Shown here: positions 8,452 to 15,032 of the stretch, piece after piece
How positions within the stretch are numbered: position 1 is the first letter of the stretch
Layout: every line of letters starts with the position of its first letter
NCBI GenBank assembly: GCA_022768545.1
Contig: JALELV010000113.1
Location: 1-33,042, forward strand
Reading direction: 5' to 3'
Origin: Oscillospiraceae bacterium
GTDB taxonomy: Bacteria; Bacillota; Clostridia; Oscillospirales; Ruminococcaceae
Length of the DNA stretch: 33,042 bases
The notes under the pieces: generated by a model
What the model saw: the letters and a program-made list of their open reading frames with translations, nothing else
Told to the model about the DNA's origin: nothing
Databases searched by the model: none
Position numbers and translations under genes: made by a program

Positions 8452-9776
8452 CTCAAAACATCTCCTTCTTCCCTTTCCTCCGTCTGCAGAGCCCGGGGCA
8501 GCAGTCGCATCTCCTTCTGTGCGGGCAGGGAGGGCGCAGGCCGCCCCGCCGCAAAATACCGCAGGGCATCCGGCCCATGGGTCAGCTCGTGGGGCTCTCC
8601 CGCGCAGTCGTTGGGGTCGTCCCTGTCCCGCTGCAGCGCAGGCAGGCAGCGGATCAGGTTGACACACTCCGGAAAGATTCGGAGCCGGGCCGTCAGCTTT
8701 CCCTGTTCCTCAAAAGGATGCAGCCACTCCTTCAGGTCGTACCAGCCCTGTACCCGGCGGTTGTCCGCCTTCTGCAGGAATACCCCCCGCTCCCCAAAGA
8801 TCTCCGCGGCACTCTTTCCCGTGTCCTGCCTGCGGTTCCACAGGTCCGGCGGCGCCAGATAGGCGCATATCTTTTCCCCCCGTCCCGCCTCCCGTATCCG
8901 GTCCGCCGCCTCCGAAACGATCAGCCCACTCTGGTACACCTCCCGGTATACCCAAGCCCGTCCCCGCTCGTCCAGGGCCACCCAGTACCCCGCCAGCATG
9001 TCCAATCCGTAATCCAGCGCCACATATCGCCGCCACCGGGCCGGGACGGCAAAAGCTTCCGCCACATGGATCTCCTCCCGGAACTCGGTGAAGTACTGTC
9101 CCGCAAAGATATTCCAGTCCCCGTCCAGCCAGGCCCGGCGCAGGTCATTTGGCAAACCCTGCAGCATCGAGACATATCCAGGGTCCCGCTCCAACAGCGC
9201 CCGGTTATCGTATACCCGAGCGGGGATGAAACTATAATCCTCCGCTTTTTCCCCCGGCCGGTACTCCCGACGGATAAACAAACGCTTTACCCATTCGTGT
9301 CCCACCCCTCCCGGGTTGCAGGTCAGATACATTCTCTTCGGAAAATCGTTTGCCCCCCTCAGACAGGCCGTCAGGGTCGAAAACTGATAAAAACTAAACT
9401 GCGTCGCCTCGTCTATAAAGATCACGTCAAATTCCTGTCCCTGGTACTGCAGCACATCCCGCTCGCTGTCACAGTACCCAAACCTCAGGCGAGAGCCGTT
9501 TTCAAACAAAAAGGCCCTGTCCGTCTCCCGGTACACCGCCATACCGCCCAGCTCCTTGTGCAGCGGCAGAATATGGTTTTCCCTAAGTTCCGGAAGTGTC
9601 CGCCTCAGCAGTAGCATCCGGATCCCCGGATACCGCACGGCAAGCAGCTGCGCTTTCTTTCTCACTGCCCAGCTCTTGCCTCCGCCTCTGGCGCCGCCAT
9701 AAGCCACAAAGCGGCTCTTAGCCTCGAAAAACAGCCTCTGTTTTTCATTCGGCCTTCCAAAATCAAGCTTTTCCAT
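8445..9776 (-). CDS. terL: Phage terminase large subunit (TerL)
   Basis: 443 aa, ATG at 9776 with GGGAGAGC upstream. The ATPase domain has a Walker A motif GGARGGGKS (residues 27-35), a Walker B VIFIDE with the catalytic Glu (118-123) and the coupling motif CNPGG (153-157). The nuclease domain begins with ALDYGLD (Asp255), and a later conserved D near residue 410 (HGPDALRYF) is typical of the RNase H-like nuclease. This is the motor that cuts and packages concatemeric DNA into the procapsid through the portal. Length is normal. It is preceded by the TerS-like gene by 15 bases. Confidence 0.95.
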   Translation of the reverse strand: MEKLDFGRPNEKQRLFFEAKSRFVAYGGARGGGKSWAVRKKAQLLAVRYPGIRMLLLRRTLPELRENHILPLHKELGGMAVYRETDRAFLFENGSRLRFGYCDSERDVLQYQGQEFDVIFIDEATQFSFYQFSTLTACLRGANDFPKRMYLTCNPGGVGHEWVKRLFIRREYRPGEKAEDYSFIPARVYDNRALLERDPGYVSMLQGLPNDLRRAWLDGDWNIFAGQYFTEFREEIHVAEAFAVPARWRRYVALDYGLDMLAGYWVALDERGRAWVYREVYQSGLIVSEAADRIREAGRGEKICAYLAPPDLWNRRQDTGKSAAEIFGERGVFLQKADNRRVQGWYDLKEWLHPFEEQGKLTARLRIFPECVNLIRCLPALQRDRDDPNDCAGEPHELTHGPDALRYFAAGRPAPSLPAQKEMRLLPRALQTEEREEGDVLRW

Positions 9777-9791
9777 GCTCTCCCGTCCGCC

Positions 9792-10097
9792 TTATTCCGA
9801 AAGCTTCCGCAGCTCCTCCGAAAGCGCCAGCACGATCCCTTCCCCCTTCTTTTCCGCGTTTTTTTCTCCTCTGCCCGCCAGAGGTTCCGGTGTCCTTCCG
9901 TATACCCGGGCCAAAAGGTCTTTTGCACATTCCAGCCTCAGAGTGTTTTTTTCTTCCGGGTCGTTCATGGTGTCTATCAAAAGCTGCAGTGCCGGCTCCA
10001 CCGCCCTCTCCAGAAGTTTTTCAGCGGTGTCCCGCCGTCCTTTTTTTCTCTTTCCCGGGGATGCCGCCTCCCCGGCCGGTCTATAACCCTTTTCCAT
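9792..10097 (-). CDS. Terminase small subunit-like protein
   Basis: 101 aa. I chose the ATG at 10097 (AAGGAGA about 12 bases upstream); a longer frame reaching 10295 overlaps a better-supported small gene in another frame. The N-terminus is very basic (PGKRKKGRRDTAEK), followed by a helical segment ALQLLIDTMNDPEEKNTLRLECAKDLLARVYGR, resembling small DNA-binding packaging subunits that carry the phrase 'LRLECAKxLLxRVYG'. Position directly before TerL supports the role of recognising the packaging site. The homology is weak, so confidence in the function is moderate. Confidence 0.65.
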   Translation of the reverse strand: MEKGYRPAGEAASPGKRKKGRRDTAEKLLERAVEPALQLLIDTMNDPEEKNTLRLECAKDLLARVYGRTPEPLAGRGEKNAEKKGEGIVLALSEELRKLSE

Positions 10098-10146
10098 CGT
10101 TCCAAAATTCTCCTTTACAAACATAAACGTATGTTCTATAATTCTT

Positions 10147-10302
10147 TTAAGCGTTTTGCCAGGCCCTGCGCATTCTCCACGCTTTTCCGATCTCCTCCCA
10201 TCCTTTTTCCATTTTCCGCTCCCAATCCCCATCGCCGCGTTCTTCCGCTGGGGCCAACTCCCTGCCTCGGTCCACCGCTCTCCAGATATCTGCAAAAAAC
10301 AT
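10147..10302 (-). CDS. 51-aa coupled phage protein (too short for usual ORF cut-offs)
   Basis: The ATG at 10302 follows the TGA of the upstream gene with no gap (TGAATG), and GGGAGG lies seven bases before it. The frame runs MFFADIWRAVDRGRELAP...RRAWQNA and stops with TAA at 10147. It is Trp-, Arg- and Glu-rich and predicted helical. Perfect coupling and spacing make it a likely real gene. Its place before the TerS-like gene could suit a packaging or regulatory role, but no homologue is recognised. Confidence 0.6.
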   Translation of the reverse strand: MFFADIWRAVDRGRELAPAEERGDGDWERKMEKGWEEIGKAWRMRRAWQNA

Positions 10303-10515
10303 TCAGCGCCTCCCGTTTTTTATATAATACCTCCGCAGAAGCCTTCCTTCCGCCTCGGTAAGCGGAAGCTCCAGTGCCGCCGCCACCTCACCTGGGTCTC
10401 GGCCCAGCATTTTGGCAATTCTTTTCACACTGTCCCCCTCCTCCCTCCATTTATGGATCAAATAAACCGTAAATCTCTCCATCGGTCTGCGCCCTTTTTC
10501 CTTTTGGTATTTCAC
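10303..10515 (-). CDS. Small helix-turn-helix phage protein, first gene of the late operon
   Basis: 70 aa, GTG start at 10515 with GGAGG five bases upstream; an internal ATG at 10482 has no convincing site. Residues 24-50 (WREEGDSVKRIAKMLGRDPGEVAAAL in part) fit a helix-turn-helix with the S/T-x-x-x-I-A-x-x-L-G-R core of Hin/sigma-like domains. It is the promoter-proximal gene of the head operon and so could act as a regulator of it or as a packaging-site binding protein. Both are inference. The following gene starts directly at its stop codon. Confidence 0.65.
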   Translation of the reverse strand: MKYQKEKGRRPMERFTVYLIHKWREEGDSVKRIAKMLGRDPGEVAAALELPLTEAEGRLLRRYYIKNGRR

Positions 10516-10529
10516 AGCTTCCTCCGTTT

Positions 10530-10543
10530 TTGCGTATATGCAA
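10530..10543. promoter_or_regulatory. Putative repressor operator TTGC-N6-GCAA
   Basis: TTGCGTATATGCAA is an inverted repeat with perfect TTGC/GCAA arms. It lies immediately upstream of the ribosome binding site of the first late gene and includes one of the three TATATGCAA copies. Related sites with one arm mismatch are at 10581-10594, 10647-10660 and 10670-10683; the last covers the -35 of the repressor promoter. Binding by the XRE repressor is inferred. Confidence 0.5.
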
Positions 10544-10598
10544 GTCTTGCGTTAAAAAAATTTTGCGGTTTTTTTGTTTCTTTCTTATCCGCAAGCTC

Positions 10599-10627
10599 AT
10601 TGTAGCGCAACTCATGCAAAAAGTCAA
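10599..10627 (-). promoter_or_regulatory. Promoter of the prophage late/head operon
   Basis: On the minus strand TTGACT (10627-10622) and TACAAT (10604-10599) are separated by exactly 17 bases, a near-consensus vegetative promoter. It drives the leftward operon that begins with the GTG at 10515. A 9-bp perfect inverted repeat GCAAAAAGT / ACTTTTTGC (10616-10637) overlaps its -35. Confidence 0.75.
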
Positions 10628-10669
10628 TACTTTTTGCAAAAATATTTTTCTTATATGCAATTTTCAGTG

Positions 10670-10698
10670 TTGCAATATTGTAAAAAAGATGTTATACT
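10670..10698 (+). promoter_or_regulatory. Promoter of the XRE repressor gene
   Basis: TTGCAA (10670-10675) and TATACT (10693-10698) are 17 bases apart. The -35 hexamer is part of a TTGC-N6-GTAA near-palindrome and the -10 runs into a TATATGCAA copy, which suggests autoregulation by the encoded repressor. Confidence 0.75.
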
Positions 10699-10760
10699 AT
10701 ATGCAACAAACGGGGGTTCCCGTAAAATAAGCCGCTCCGCGGCATATTGGGAGTGATTCT

Positions 10761-11096
10761 ATGTCTATCGCCTCTCTTATCAGGGTCCGAAGAAAATCTC
10801 TGGGGCTCACTCTTTTGGATGTGGCCAAAAAAGTCGGCGTTTCTGAAGCCACCGTCCAGCGCTGGGAGACCGGAAGTATCAAGAATATGGGGCAGGACAA
10901 AGTTATCAAGCTTGCCGACGCCCTTCTTCTCACCCCCGCCGAGCTCATGGGTTATGACGAATCCTCTTCCTCGCTGGATCTCCAGCTCTCCGAGGTACAG
11001 TTTGCGCTGATGAGCGAAGCAGAGGGCCTTTCGGATGAAGATAAAAAGGATGTTTTAGACTATATCCGCTTTAAAAAATCACAGAAGAAGGGGTAA
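10761..11096 (+). CDS. XRE-family (Cro/CI-type) prophage repressor
   Basis: 111 aa, ATG at 10761 with GGGAGTGA eight bases upstream. Residues 4-60 are a helix-turn-helix of the HTH_3 type: SLIRVRRKSLGLTLLDVAKK, then VSEATVQRWETG as the recognition helix region, then the IKLADALLLTPAELMGY closing helix. The C-terminal tail (EVQFALMSEAEGLSDEDKKDVLDYIRF) is a short acidic helix common in Bacillota prophage repressors and absent of a LexA-type protease. Repression would therefore be relieved by the ImmA/IrrE protease encoded next (4-base gap), as in ICEBs1-type switches. It is transcribed divergently from the head operon. Confidence 0.9.
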   Translation: MSIASLIRVRRKSLGLTLLDVAKKVGVSEATVQRWETGSIKNMGQDKVIKLADALLLTPAELMGYDESSSSLDLQLSEVQFALMSEAEGLSDEDKKDVLDYIRFKKSQKKG

Positions 11097-11100
11097 TGTC

Positions 11101-11556
11101 TTGAACCTGCTGGATCTCTACCGTTTCGCGGAGGAAAAAGATATCTCCGTGGACGATTTTCCCATGCACAATCGCTCCCTGGCGGTGGATTTTGGCGGCG
11201 GCGAATACGGGATCGCCCTCAACGAGTCCCTGCTCGCTACCTCACCCGAAAAGAAGGTCGCCCTCGCTCACGAGCTGGGGCACTGCGAGACAGCAAGCTT
11301 TTATACGCTCAGCAATCCGCTGGATCTCCGCCGCCGCCACGAGTGCCGGGCCGACCGCTGGGCCATGCGCCGTCTGATCCCCCGGGAGGATCTGGAAAAT
11401 GCCATTCAAAGCGGTGTCCGGGAAGTATGGGATCTGGCGGAGTACTTCGGTGTAACCGACGAATTTATGATCAAGACCATTGATTATTACCGCCAGCAGG
11501 ATCTTGAACGCCTTTCGGAAGGTTTTCCCTCCCCGCTTCCCGGTGTTTCTCCGTAA
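11101..11556 (+). CDS. ImmA/IrrE-family metallopeptidase (anti-repressor)
   Basis: 151 aa, TTG start at 11101 with GAAGGGGTAATG upstream, four bases after the repressor stop. The zinc motif HELGH is at residues 57-61 in VALAHELGHC, and the third-ligand segment RRRHECRADRWAMRRLIP follows about 20 residues later, as in the family. ImmA cleaves its cognate XRE repressor on DNA damage or cell signalling; that the partner is the gene before it is inferred from the pairing. The C-terminal part (WDLAEYFGVTDEFMIKTIDYY) is the usual helix after the catalytic domain. Length is normal for the small, single-domain type. Confidence 0.92.
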   Translation: MNLLDLYRFAEEKDISVDDFPMHNRSLAVDFGGGEYGIALNESLLATSPEKKVALAHELGHCETASFYTLSNPLDLRRRHECRADRWAMRRLIPREDLENAIQSGVREVWDLAEYFGVTDEFMIKTIDYYRQQDLERLSEGFPSPLPGVSP

Positions 11557-11607
11557 TGTCGTGTGCCCCTGCTGCGGTGTCCCGTGTCCTTCCGGCATAA
11601 ATTTTTC

Positions 11608-11636
11608 TTGACCCGCTTTCTTAAAACCTTTATGAT
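11608..11636 (+). promoter_or_regulatory. Promoter of the AbrB-like gene
   Basis: TTGACC (11608-11613) and TATGAT (11631-11636) are 17 bases apart, about 150 bases upstream of the AbrB-like start. The rest of the 232-bp gap between 11557 and 11788 shows no gene. This separate promoter is one reason to place the prophage edge near 11556. Confidence 0.6.
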
Positions 11637-11788
11637 ATAGATGATTTGTTTTTGCATTTCTCAGTAGTTTTTTTAAATTTTTATTTTGTACAGACCGCGG
11701 CGTTTTCTTTTTGCTCGGCCCATTTCGGAACATTTCCGCTTACCCGTGCTCTTCTGGTCCGCTGTCTTGTCCCAAGGAGGTGATCCCC

Positions 11789-12031
11789 ATGCAAACAACT
11801 GGTATGATCCGCACCATAGATAAGCTCGGCAGAGTAGTCATCCCCTCCGAATACCGCAAATATCTCAACATCCATTCTGACGAGGACGTAGAAGTCCTTC
11901 TCACCTCCGACGGCGTCCTCCTCCGCAAATTTACTCCGTTCTGTGTTTTGTGCGGCAAAAAGGATTCCCTGGTCGAGATCGGCGGCAGCCATTTGTGCCA
12001 CGACTGTATCGCCGCCGTAAAGCAGTTGTAA
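11789..12031 (+). CDS. AbrB/SpoVT-type transition-state regulator with CxxC tail
   Basis: 80 aa. The ATG at 11789 is preceded by AAGGAGGTGATCCCC, an almost perfect ribosome binding site, so the longer upstream frame is rejected. Residues 5-45 are a SpoVT-AbrB DNA-binding domain (MIRTIDKLGRVVIPSEYRK, then VEVLLTSDGVLLRKF). The tail has CVLCG and CHDC, a four-Cys zinc site that resembles tails seen in some Clostridia AbrB-like proteins. It may control sporulation or transition-phase genes in the host, or belong to the mobile element; its position does not settle this. Confidence 0.88.
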   Translation: MQTTGMIRTIDKLGRVVIPSEYRKYLNIHSDEDVEVLLTSDGVLLRKFTPFCVLCGKKDSLVEIGGSHLCHDCIAAVKQL

Positions 12032-12090
12032 TTTTCGTCACTTTCCATAAAAACTCTTTTTTTTTCTGCATTCTTTTTACGTTTTTCGGG

Positions 12091-12119
12091 TTGACGAATT
12101 TTGTATTTCATAGTAGAAT
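12091..12119 (+). promoter_or_regulatory. Promoter of the met operon leader
   Basis: TTGACG (12091-12096) and TAGAAT (12114-12119) with a 17-base spacer lie just upstream of the T-box leader. The expected transcript start is near 12126. Confidence 0.75.
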
Positions 12120-12125
12120 AATGGG

Positions 12126-12415
12126 TATCAACTGAACATCTTGAACGACTGTGAAAAGAAGAGTAAGCGTTAAAGGCCATTCCAGAGAGTTCCCCCCCGT
12201 GCTGAAAGGGAATATGGTCCCCCCGCCGAACATGATCTTGGAGTCTCGCACCGAGAGCCGCGCGCTTTAGGCTGCGACGGAGGCGCCCGTTACCGCGATA
12301 GAGTATTTCATTCGTACTCGAAGAGGCTTCTGCCGCAAGGCAGGGGTAAATCCAGGTGGTACCACGAAGCATTTTGCTCTCGTCCTCGGAAGTTTCCGGG
12401 GATGGGGGCTTTTTT
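12126..12415 (+). promoter_or_regulatory. T-box riboswitch, methionine-specific
   Basis: The leader carries the T-box core AGGTGGTACCACG at 12354-12366, an AGAGTAAGC specifier-loop motif at about 12160-12168, an AGAGAG bulge at 12184-12189, and GAAC-ATG-A at 12228-12235, giving an AUG (Met) specifier at 12232-12234. The bulge base after UGG is U, which would pair with the A73 discriminator of tRNA-Met. Uncharged tRNA-Met would stabilise the antiterminator and switch on metNIQ. Stem boundaries are approximate; specifier assignment is by motif reading and agrees with the downstream genes. Confidence 0.92.
12376..12415 (+). terminator. T-box intrinsic terminator
   Basis: GCTCTCGTCC (12376-12385) pairs over ten positions, using G-U pairs, with GGATGGGGGC (12400-12409), followed by six T. 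It is the alternative to the antiterminator formed around the T-box core. Confidence 0.85.
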
Positions 12416-12540
12416 GTTGTTCTCACCGCAAAGCCCCCGCACCATGGGTTTTTACTGAGATGGAAAAGGCGCCGGCCGGCGCCGGTTGATTTACTGCATA
12501 TGCAAGTCCGACCTATTTTCAGAAAGGCAGGCCTACCGCT

Positions 12541-13290
12541 ATGATTCGCATCCGCAGCCTCTCCAAAGTGTTCGAGGGCTCTCCCCCCGTCACCGCTCTG
12601 GAAAACATCGATCTTCACGTGGAAAAGGGGGATATCTTCGGCGTGATCGGCATGAGCGGCGCCGGAAAGTCCACCCTGCTCCGCTGCATCGCCCTGCTGG
12701 AGCGGCCCACCTCCGGTTCCATCGAGGTGGACGGGACCGAGCTCTCCGCCCGAAAGGGAAAAGAGCTGATCGACCTGCGCCGCCAGATCGGTGTGATCTT
12801 CCAGGGCTATCATCTGCTCATGCAGCGCACCGTCTTTAAAAACATCGCCTTCCCTCTGGAGCTCACAGGGCTCTCCAAAAGCGAGACCGAAAGCCGCGTC
12901 CGCCGCCTGCTGGACTTAGTCGGCCTGTCCGATAAAGCCGATGCCTACCCGGCACAGCTCTCCGGCGGGCAGAAACAGCGGGTCGCCATTGCCAGAGCCC
13001 TGGCAAATGACCCAAAGATCCTTCTCTGTGACGAGCCCACCTCGGCGCTGGACCCTCTCACCACCCGTTCCATCCTGAACCTCCTGCAGGACATCAACCA
13101 AAAGCTCGGGGTCACCATCATCATCATTACCCACGAGATCGGCGTTGTCCGTTCCATCTGCAGCAAGGTCGCGGTCATCGACAGCAGCACCATCGCGGAG
13201 CAGGGCCCGGTAAAACAGGTGTTTTCCGCCCCCCAAAGCTCAATCACCAAAATGCTTCTGTCCCAAACGGAAGGAGGGTCTTCTCACTGA
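12541..13290 (+). CDS. metN: Methionine ABC transporter ATP-binding protein MetN (short form)
   Basis: 249 aa. Walker A GMSGAGKS (residues 37-44), Q-loop Gln88, signature LSGGQKQRV (140-147), Walker B ILLCDEPTS (160-168) and switch His198 are all intact. It energises import of methionine with MetI and MetQ. Standard MetN is about 340 aa with a C-terminal ACT-like (NIL) domain that binds methionine and shuts the transporter (trans-inhibition); here the protein ends shortly after the ABC domain, so this feedback is absent. The stop overlaps the metI start (TGATG). Transcription is controlled by the T-box about 125 bases upstream. An AGAAAGG site precedes the ATG. Confidence 0.9.
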   Translation: MIRIRSLSKVFEGSPPVTALENIDLHVEKGDIFGVIGMSGAGKSTLLRCIALLERPTSGSIEVDGTELSARKGKELIDLRRQIGVIFQGYHLLMQRTVFKNIAFPLELTGLSKSETESRVRRLLDLVGLSDKADAYPAQLSGGQKQRVAIARALANDPKILLCDEPTSALDPLTTRSILNLLQDINQKLGVTIIIITHEIGVVRSICSKVAVIDSSTIAEQGPVKQVFSAPQSSITKMLLSQTEGGSSH

Positions 13291-13955
13291 TGGATATCTT
13301 CTGGGAAAATACGCTTATGATCCTGGAGGGCCTCGGGGCCTCCCTGTACATGACCCTGTTCGCGACCCTGTTCGCCTATGTCCTCGGTCTGCCTTTGGGG
13401 GTCCTCACTATCATCACCGGGCGGGATTCCATTTTGCCCGCTCCAAGGCTCCATTCCGTACTCGGATGGGTCATCAATATCGGCCGTTCCATCCCCTTTA
13501 TCATTCTCATGGTGGCCCTTATTCCCTTCACGCGCTTTGTGGTGGGCCGTGCCACCGGCTCCACCGCCGCCATTGTTCCTTTGGTGGTGGCGGCCGCCCC
13601 CTTCGTTGCCCGCATGGTGGAGACTTCTCTGGAAGAAGTGGATCCCGGCGTGGTGGAGGCTGCCCGCACCATGGGTGCCACCACCTGGCAGATCATTTAT
13701 AAGGTCTTTCTGCCGGAATCCGTCCCTTCCCTCATCCGCGGTGCCTCCATCACCACGATCACCCTCATCGGCTATTCCGCCATTGCCGGTGCCATCGGCG
13801 CGGGAGGCCTTGGTGATATCGCCATCCGTTTCGGCTACTACCGCTACCAGGACGATATCATGATCTATACCATCGTCGTCCTGGTCGTGCTGGTACAGAT
13901 CATCCAGTCGGTGTTTAATTTCACTGCCAAAAAAATCGATAAACGCAGTGTCTGA
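13290..13955 (+). CDS. metI: Methionine ABC transporter permease MetI
   Basis: 221 aa with about five membrane helices and the EAA coupling loop at residues 123-142 (EAARTMGATTWQIIYKVFLP). A GAIGAGGLGDIAIRFGYYRYQ block follows, which is diagnostic of MetI-type permeases. It forms the membrane channel of the importer. The start overlaps the metN stop by one base, and GGAAGGAGG lies upstream inside metN, so the two are translationally coupled. Length is normal. Confidence 0.95.
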   Translation: MDIFWENTLMILEGLGASLYMTLFATLFAYVLGLPLGVLTIITGRDSILPAPRLHSVLGWVINIGRSIPFIILMVALIPFTRFVVGRATGSTAAIVPLVVAAAPFVARMVETSLEEVDPGVVEAARTMGATTWQIIYKVFLPESVPSLIRGASITTITLIGYSAIAGAIGAGGLGDIAIRFGYYRYQDDIMIYTIVVLVVLVQIIQSVFNFTAKKIDKRSV

Positions 13956-14002
13956 GCCCCCGGTTCTTTCCCGGCGTTTTCAAGAAATGAGGTAATTAAA
14001 TC

Positions 14003-14878
14003 ATGAAAAAGCTGCTTTCCCTTGTCCTCGCATTTACTCTTGTTCTCACTTTGGCCGCCTGCGGCTCCGCTCCGTCCGAAAGCTCCGTTCCCTCTTCCGA
14101 AAGCTCCGCTCCCGAGAGCTCTTCCGCCGAAGGCTCCGCTCCTGAGGCAGAGCTCACCGTGCTGCGGGTAGGTGCTTCCCCCGCGCCCCACGCCCAGATC
14201 CTTGCCAGCGTCAAAGACGCCCTGGCCGCCGAGGGCATCGACCTTCAGGTCCAGGAATTTACCGATTATGTCCTCCCCAACATCGCCCTTGAAGACGGCG
14301 ATCTGGATGCAAACTTCTTCCAGCACAAACCCTATCTGGATGATTTCAACGCCAACAACGACACCCACCTGGTCTCCGCCGCCGCCATCCACTTCGAGCC
14401 TCTCGGTCTCTACGCCGGCAAGAGCAGCGACCTTGATAACATTGCCGACGGCGCCTCCATCGCCGTCCCCAACGACACCACCAACGAGGCCCGCGCCCTG
14501 CTCCTGCTGGAATCTCTGGGGCTCATCAAGGTCAAGGAGGGCGCCGGCTTGGCCGCCACCAAAAAGGACATTGTGGAAAACCCCAAAAACCTGGTCATCG
14601 ATGAGCTGGAGGCTGCACAGCTGCCCCGCACCCTGCCGGACTACGACTTCGCCGTCATCAACGGCAACTATGCCCTGGATGCCGGTATTACCGACAGCGT
14701 TCTGACCACCGAGGACGCCCAGTCCGAGGCCGCTCAGACCTTCGCCAATATCTTAGCGGTCCGGGAAGGCGATGAGTCCCGCCCTGAGATCCAGGCCCTT
14801 GTCAAGGCTCTCACCAGCGAGGATTCCCGCACCTTTATCAGCGAGACCTATGGCGTCACTGTCATCCCCGTATTCTGA
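14003..14878 (+). CDS. metQ: Methionine-binding lipoprotein MetQ
   Basis: 291 aa. A lipoprotein signal peptide ends in LAAC (Cys20), followed by a Ser/Glu/Pro-rich linker of about 30 residues (PSESSVPSSESS and similar). The binding domain begins VLRVGASPAPHAQILASVK and contains FTDYVLPNIAL, DANFFQHKPYLDDFN and the IAVPNDTTNEARALLLLE block, all typical of the NlpA/MetQ family. The final part has AQLPRTLPDYDFAVINGNYA. It captures methionine at the cell surface and delivers it to MetI. GAGGTAATTAAATC precedes the ATG. The metI-metQ gap is 47 bases, so it is the last gene of the operon. Confidence 0.95.
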   Translation: MKKLLSLVLAFTLVLTLAACGSAPSESSVPSSESSAPESSSAEGSAPEAELTVLRVGASPAPHAQILASVKDALAAEGIDLQVQEFTDYVLPNIALEDGDLDANFFQHKPYLDDFNANNDTHLVSAAAIHFEPLGLYAGKSSDLDNIADGASIAVPNDTTNEARALLLLESLGLIKVKEGAGLAATKKDIVENPKNLVIDELEAAQLPRTLPDYDFAVINGNYALDAGITDSVLTTEDAQSEAAQTFANILAVREGDESRPEIQALVKALTSEDSRTFISETYGVTVIPVF

Positions 14879-14895
14879 TCCATCCCCTGATATCC

Positions 14896-14935
14896 AAAAA
14901 CGCCGAAGAGCCCTCCCGGCTCTCCGGCGTTTTTT
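14896..14935 (+). terminator. Rho-independent terminator of metNIQ
   Basis: AACGCCG-A-AGAGCC (14899-14912) pairs with GGCTCT-C-CGGCGTT (14918-14931) with one mismatch, followed by a T run to 14935; 18 bases after the metQ stop. Confidence 0.9.
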
Positions 14936-15032
14936 GTCTTCTTCGTCTGCACCTTGAATGGCACGGACTCTCCACGGGCTCTTTCAGGGCGCGGTGCGCA
15001 GCAATGCGGCCCGCACCTTGCGGCAAATTCCT

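Larger units (their letters stand above)
10516..10760. promoter_or_regulatory. Divergent lysogeny-switch control region
   Basis: This 245-bp AT-rich gap lies between the leftward late operon and the rightward repressor gene. It contains two facing sigma-A type promoters (listed separately), three exact copies of TATATGCAA (10535-10543, 10652-10660, 10698-10706) and several TTGC-N6-GCAA-like inverted repeats. These are the likely operators for the XRE protein encoded at 10761. Confidence 0.75.
1..11556. mobile_element. Prophage, podovirus-like, left end outside the window
   Basis: A leftward block of packaging, head and neck genes is followed on the right by a divergent XRE repressor and an ImmA/IrrE protease. 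The order TerS-like, TerL, portal, scaffold, coat, gp4-like, gp10-like is that of P22-like short-tailed phages, while the coat protein is of the N4-gp56 family. No integrase, excisionase, replication gene, lysis gene or tRNA attachment site is visible. The right boundary is inferred as the end of the ImmA/IrrE gene, because the next gene (AbrB-like) has its own promoter and is of a type common in hosts. The left boundary is not in the window. Whether the element is complete cannot be judged from here. Confidence 0.85.

Noticed and set aside
8577..9614. Open frame of 345 codons on the plus strand opposite the terminase
   Set aside because: It mirrors the terminase gene, shows no motif and has shadow-like composition; TerL motifs on the minus strand are unambiguous.
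10616..10637. 9-bp inverted repeat GCAAAAAGT/ACTTTTTGC read as a terminator
   Set aside because: It lies over a promoter -35 in a control region with no gene ending nearby; an operator role is more likely.
11740..12813. Open frame of 357 codons on the minus strand across the AbrB gene, T-box and metN start
   Set aside because: It runs antisense through a riboswitch and two clear genes and its sequence has no recognisable domain.
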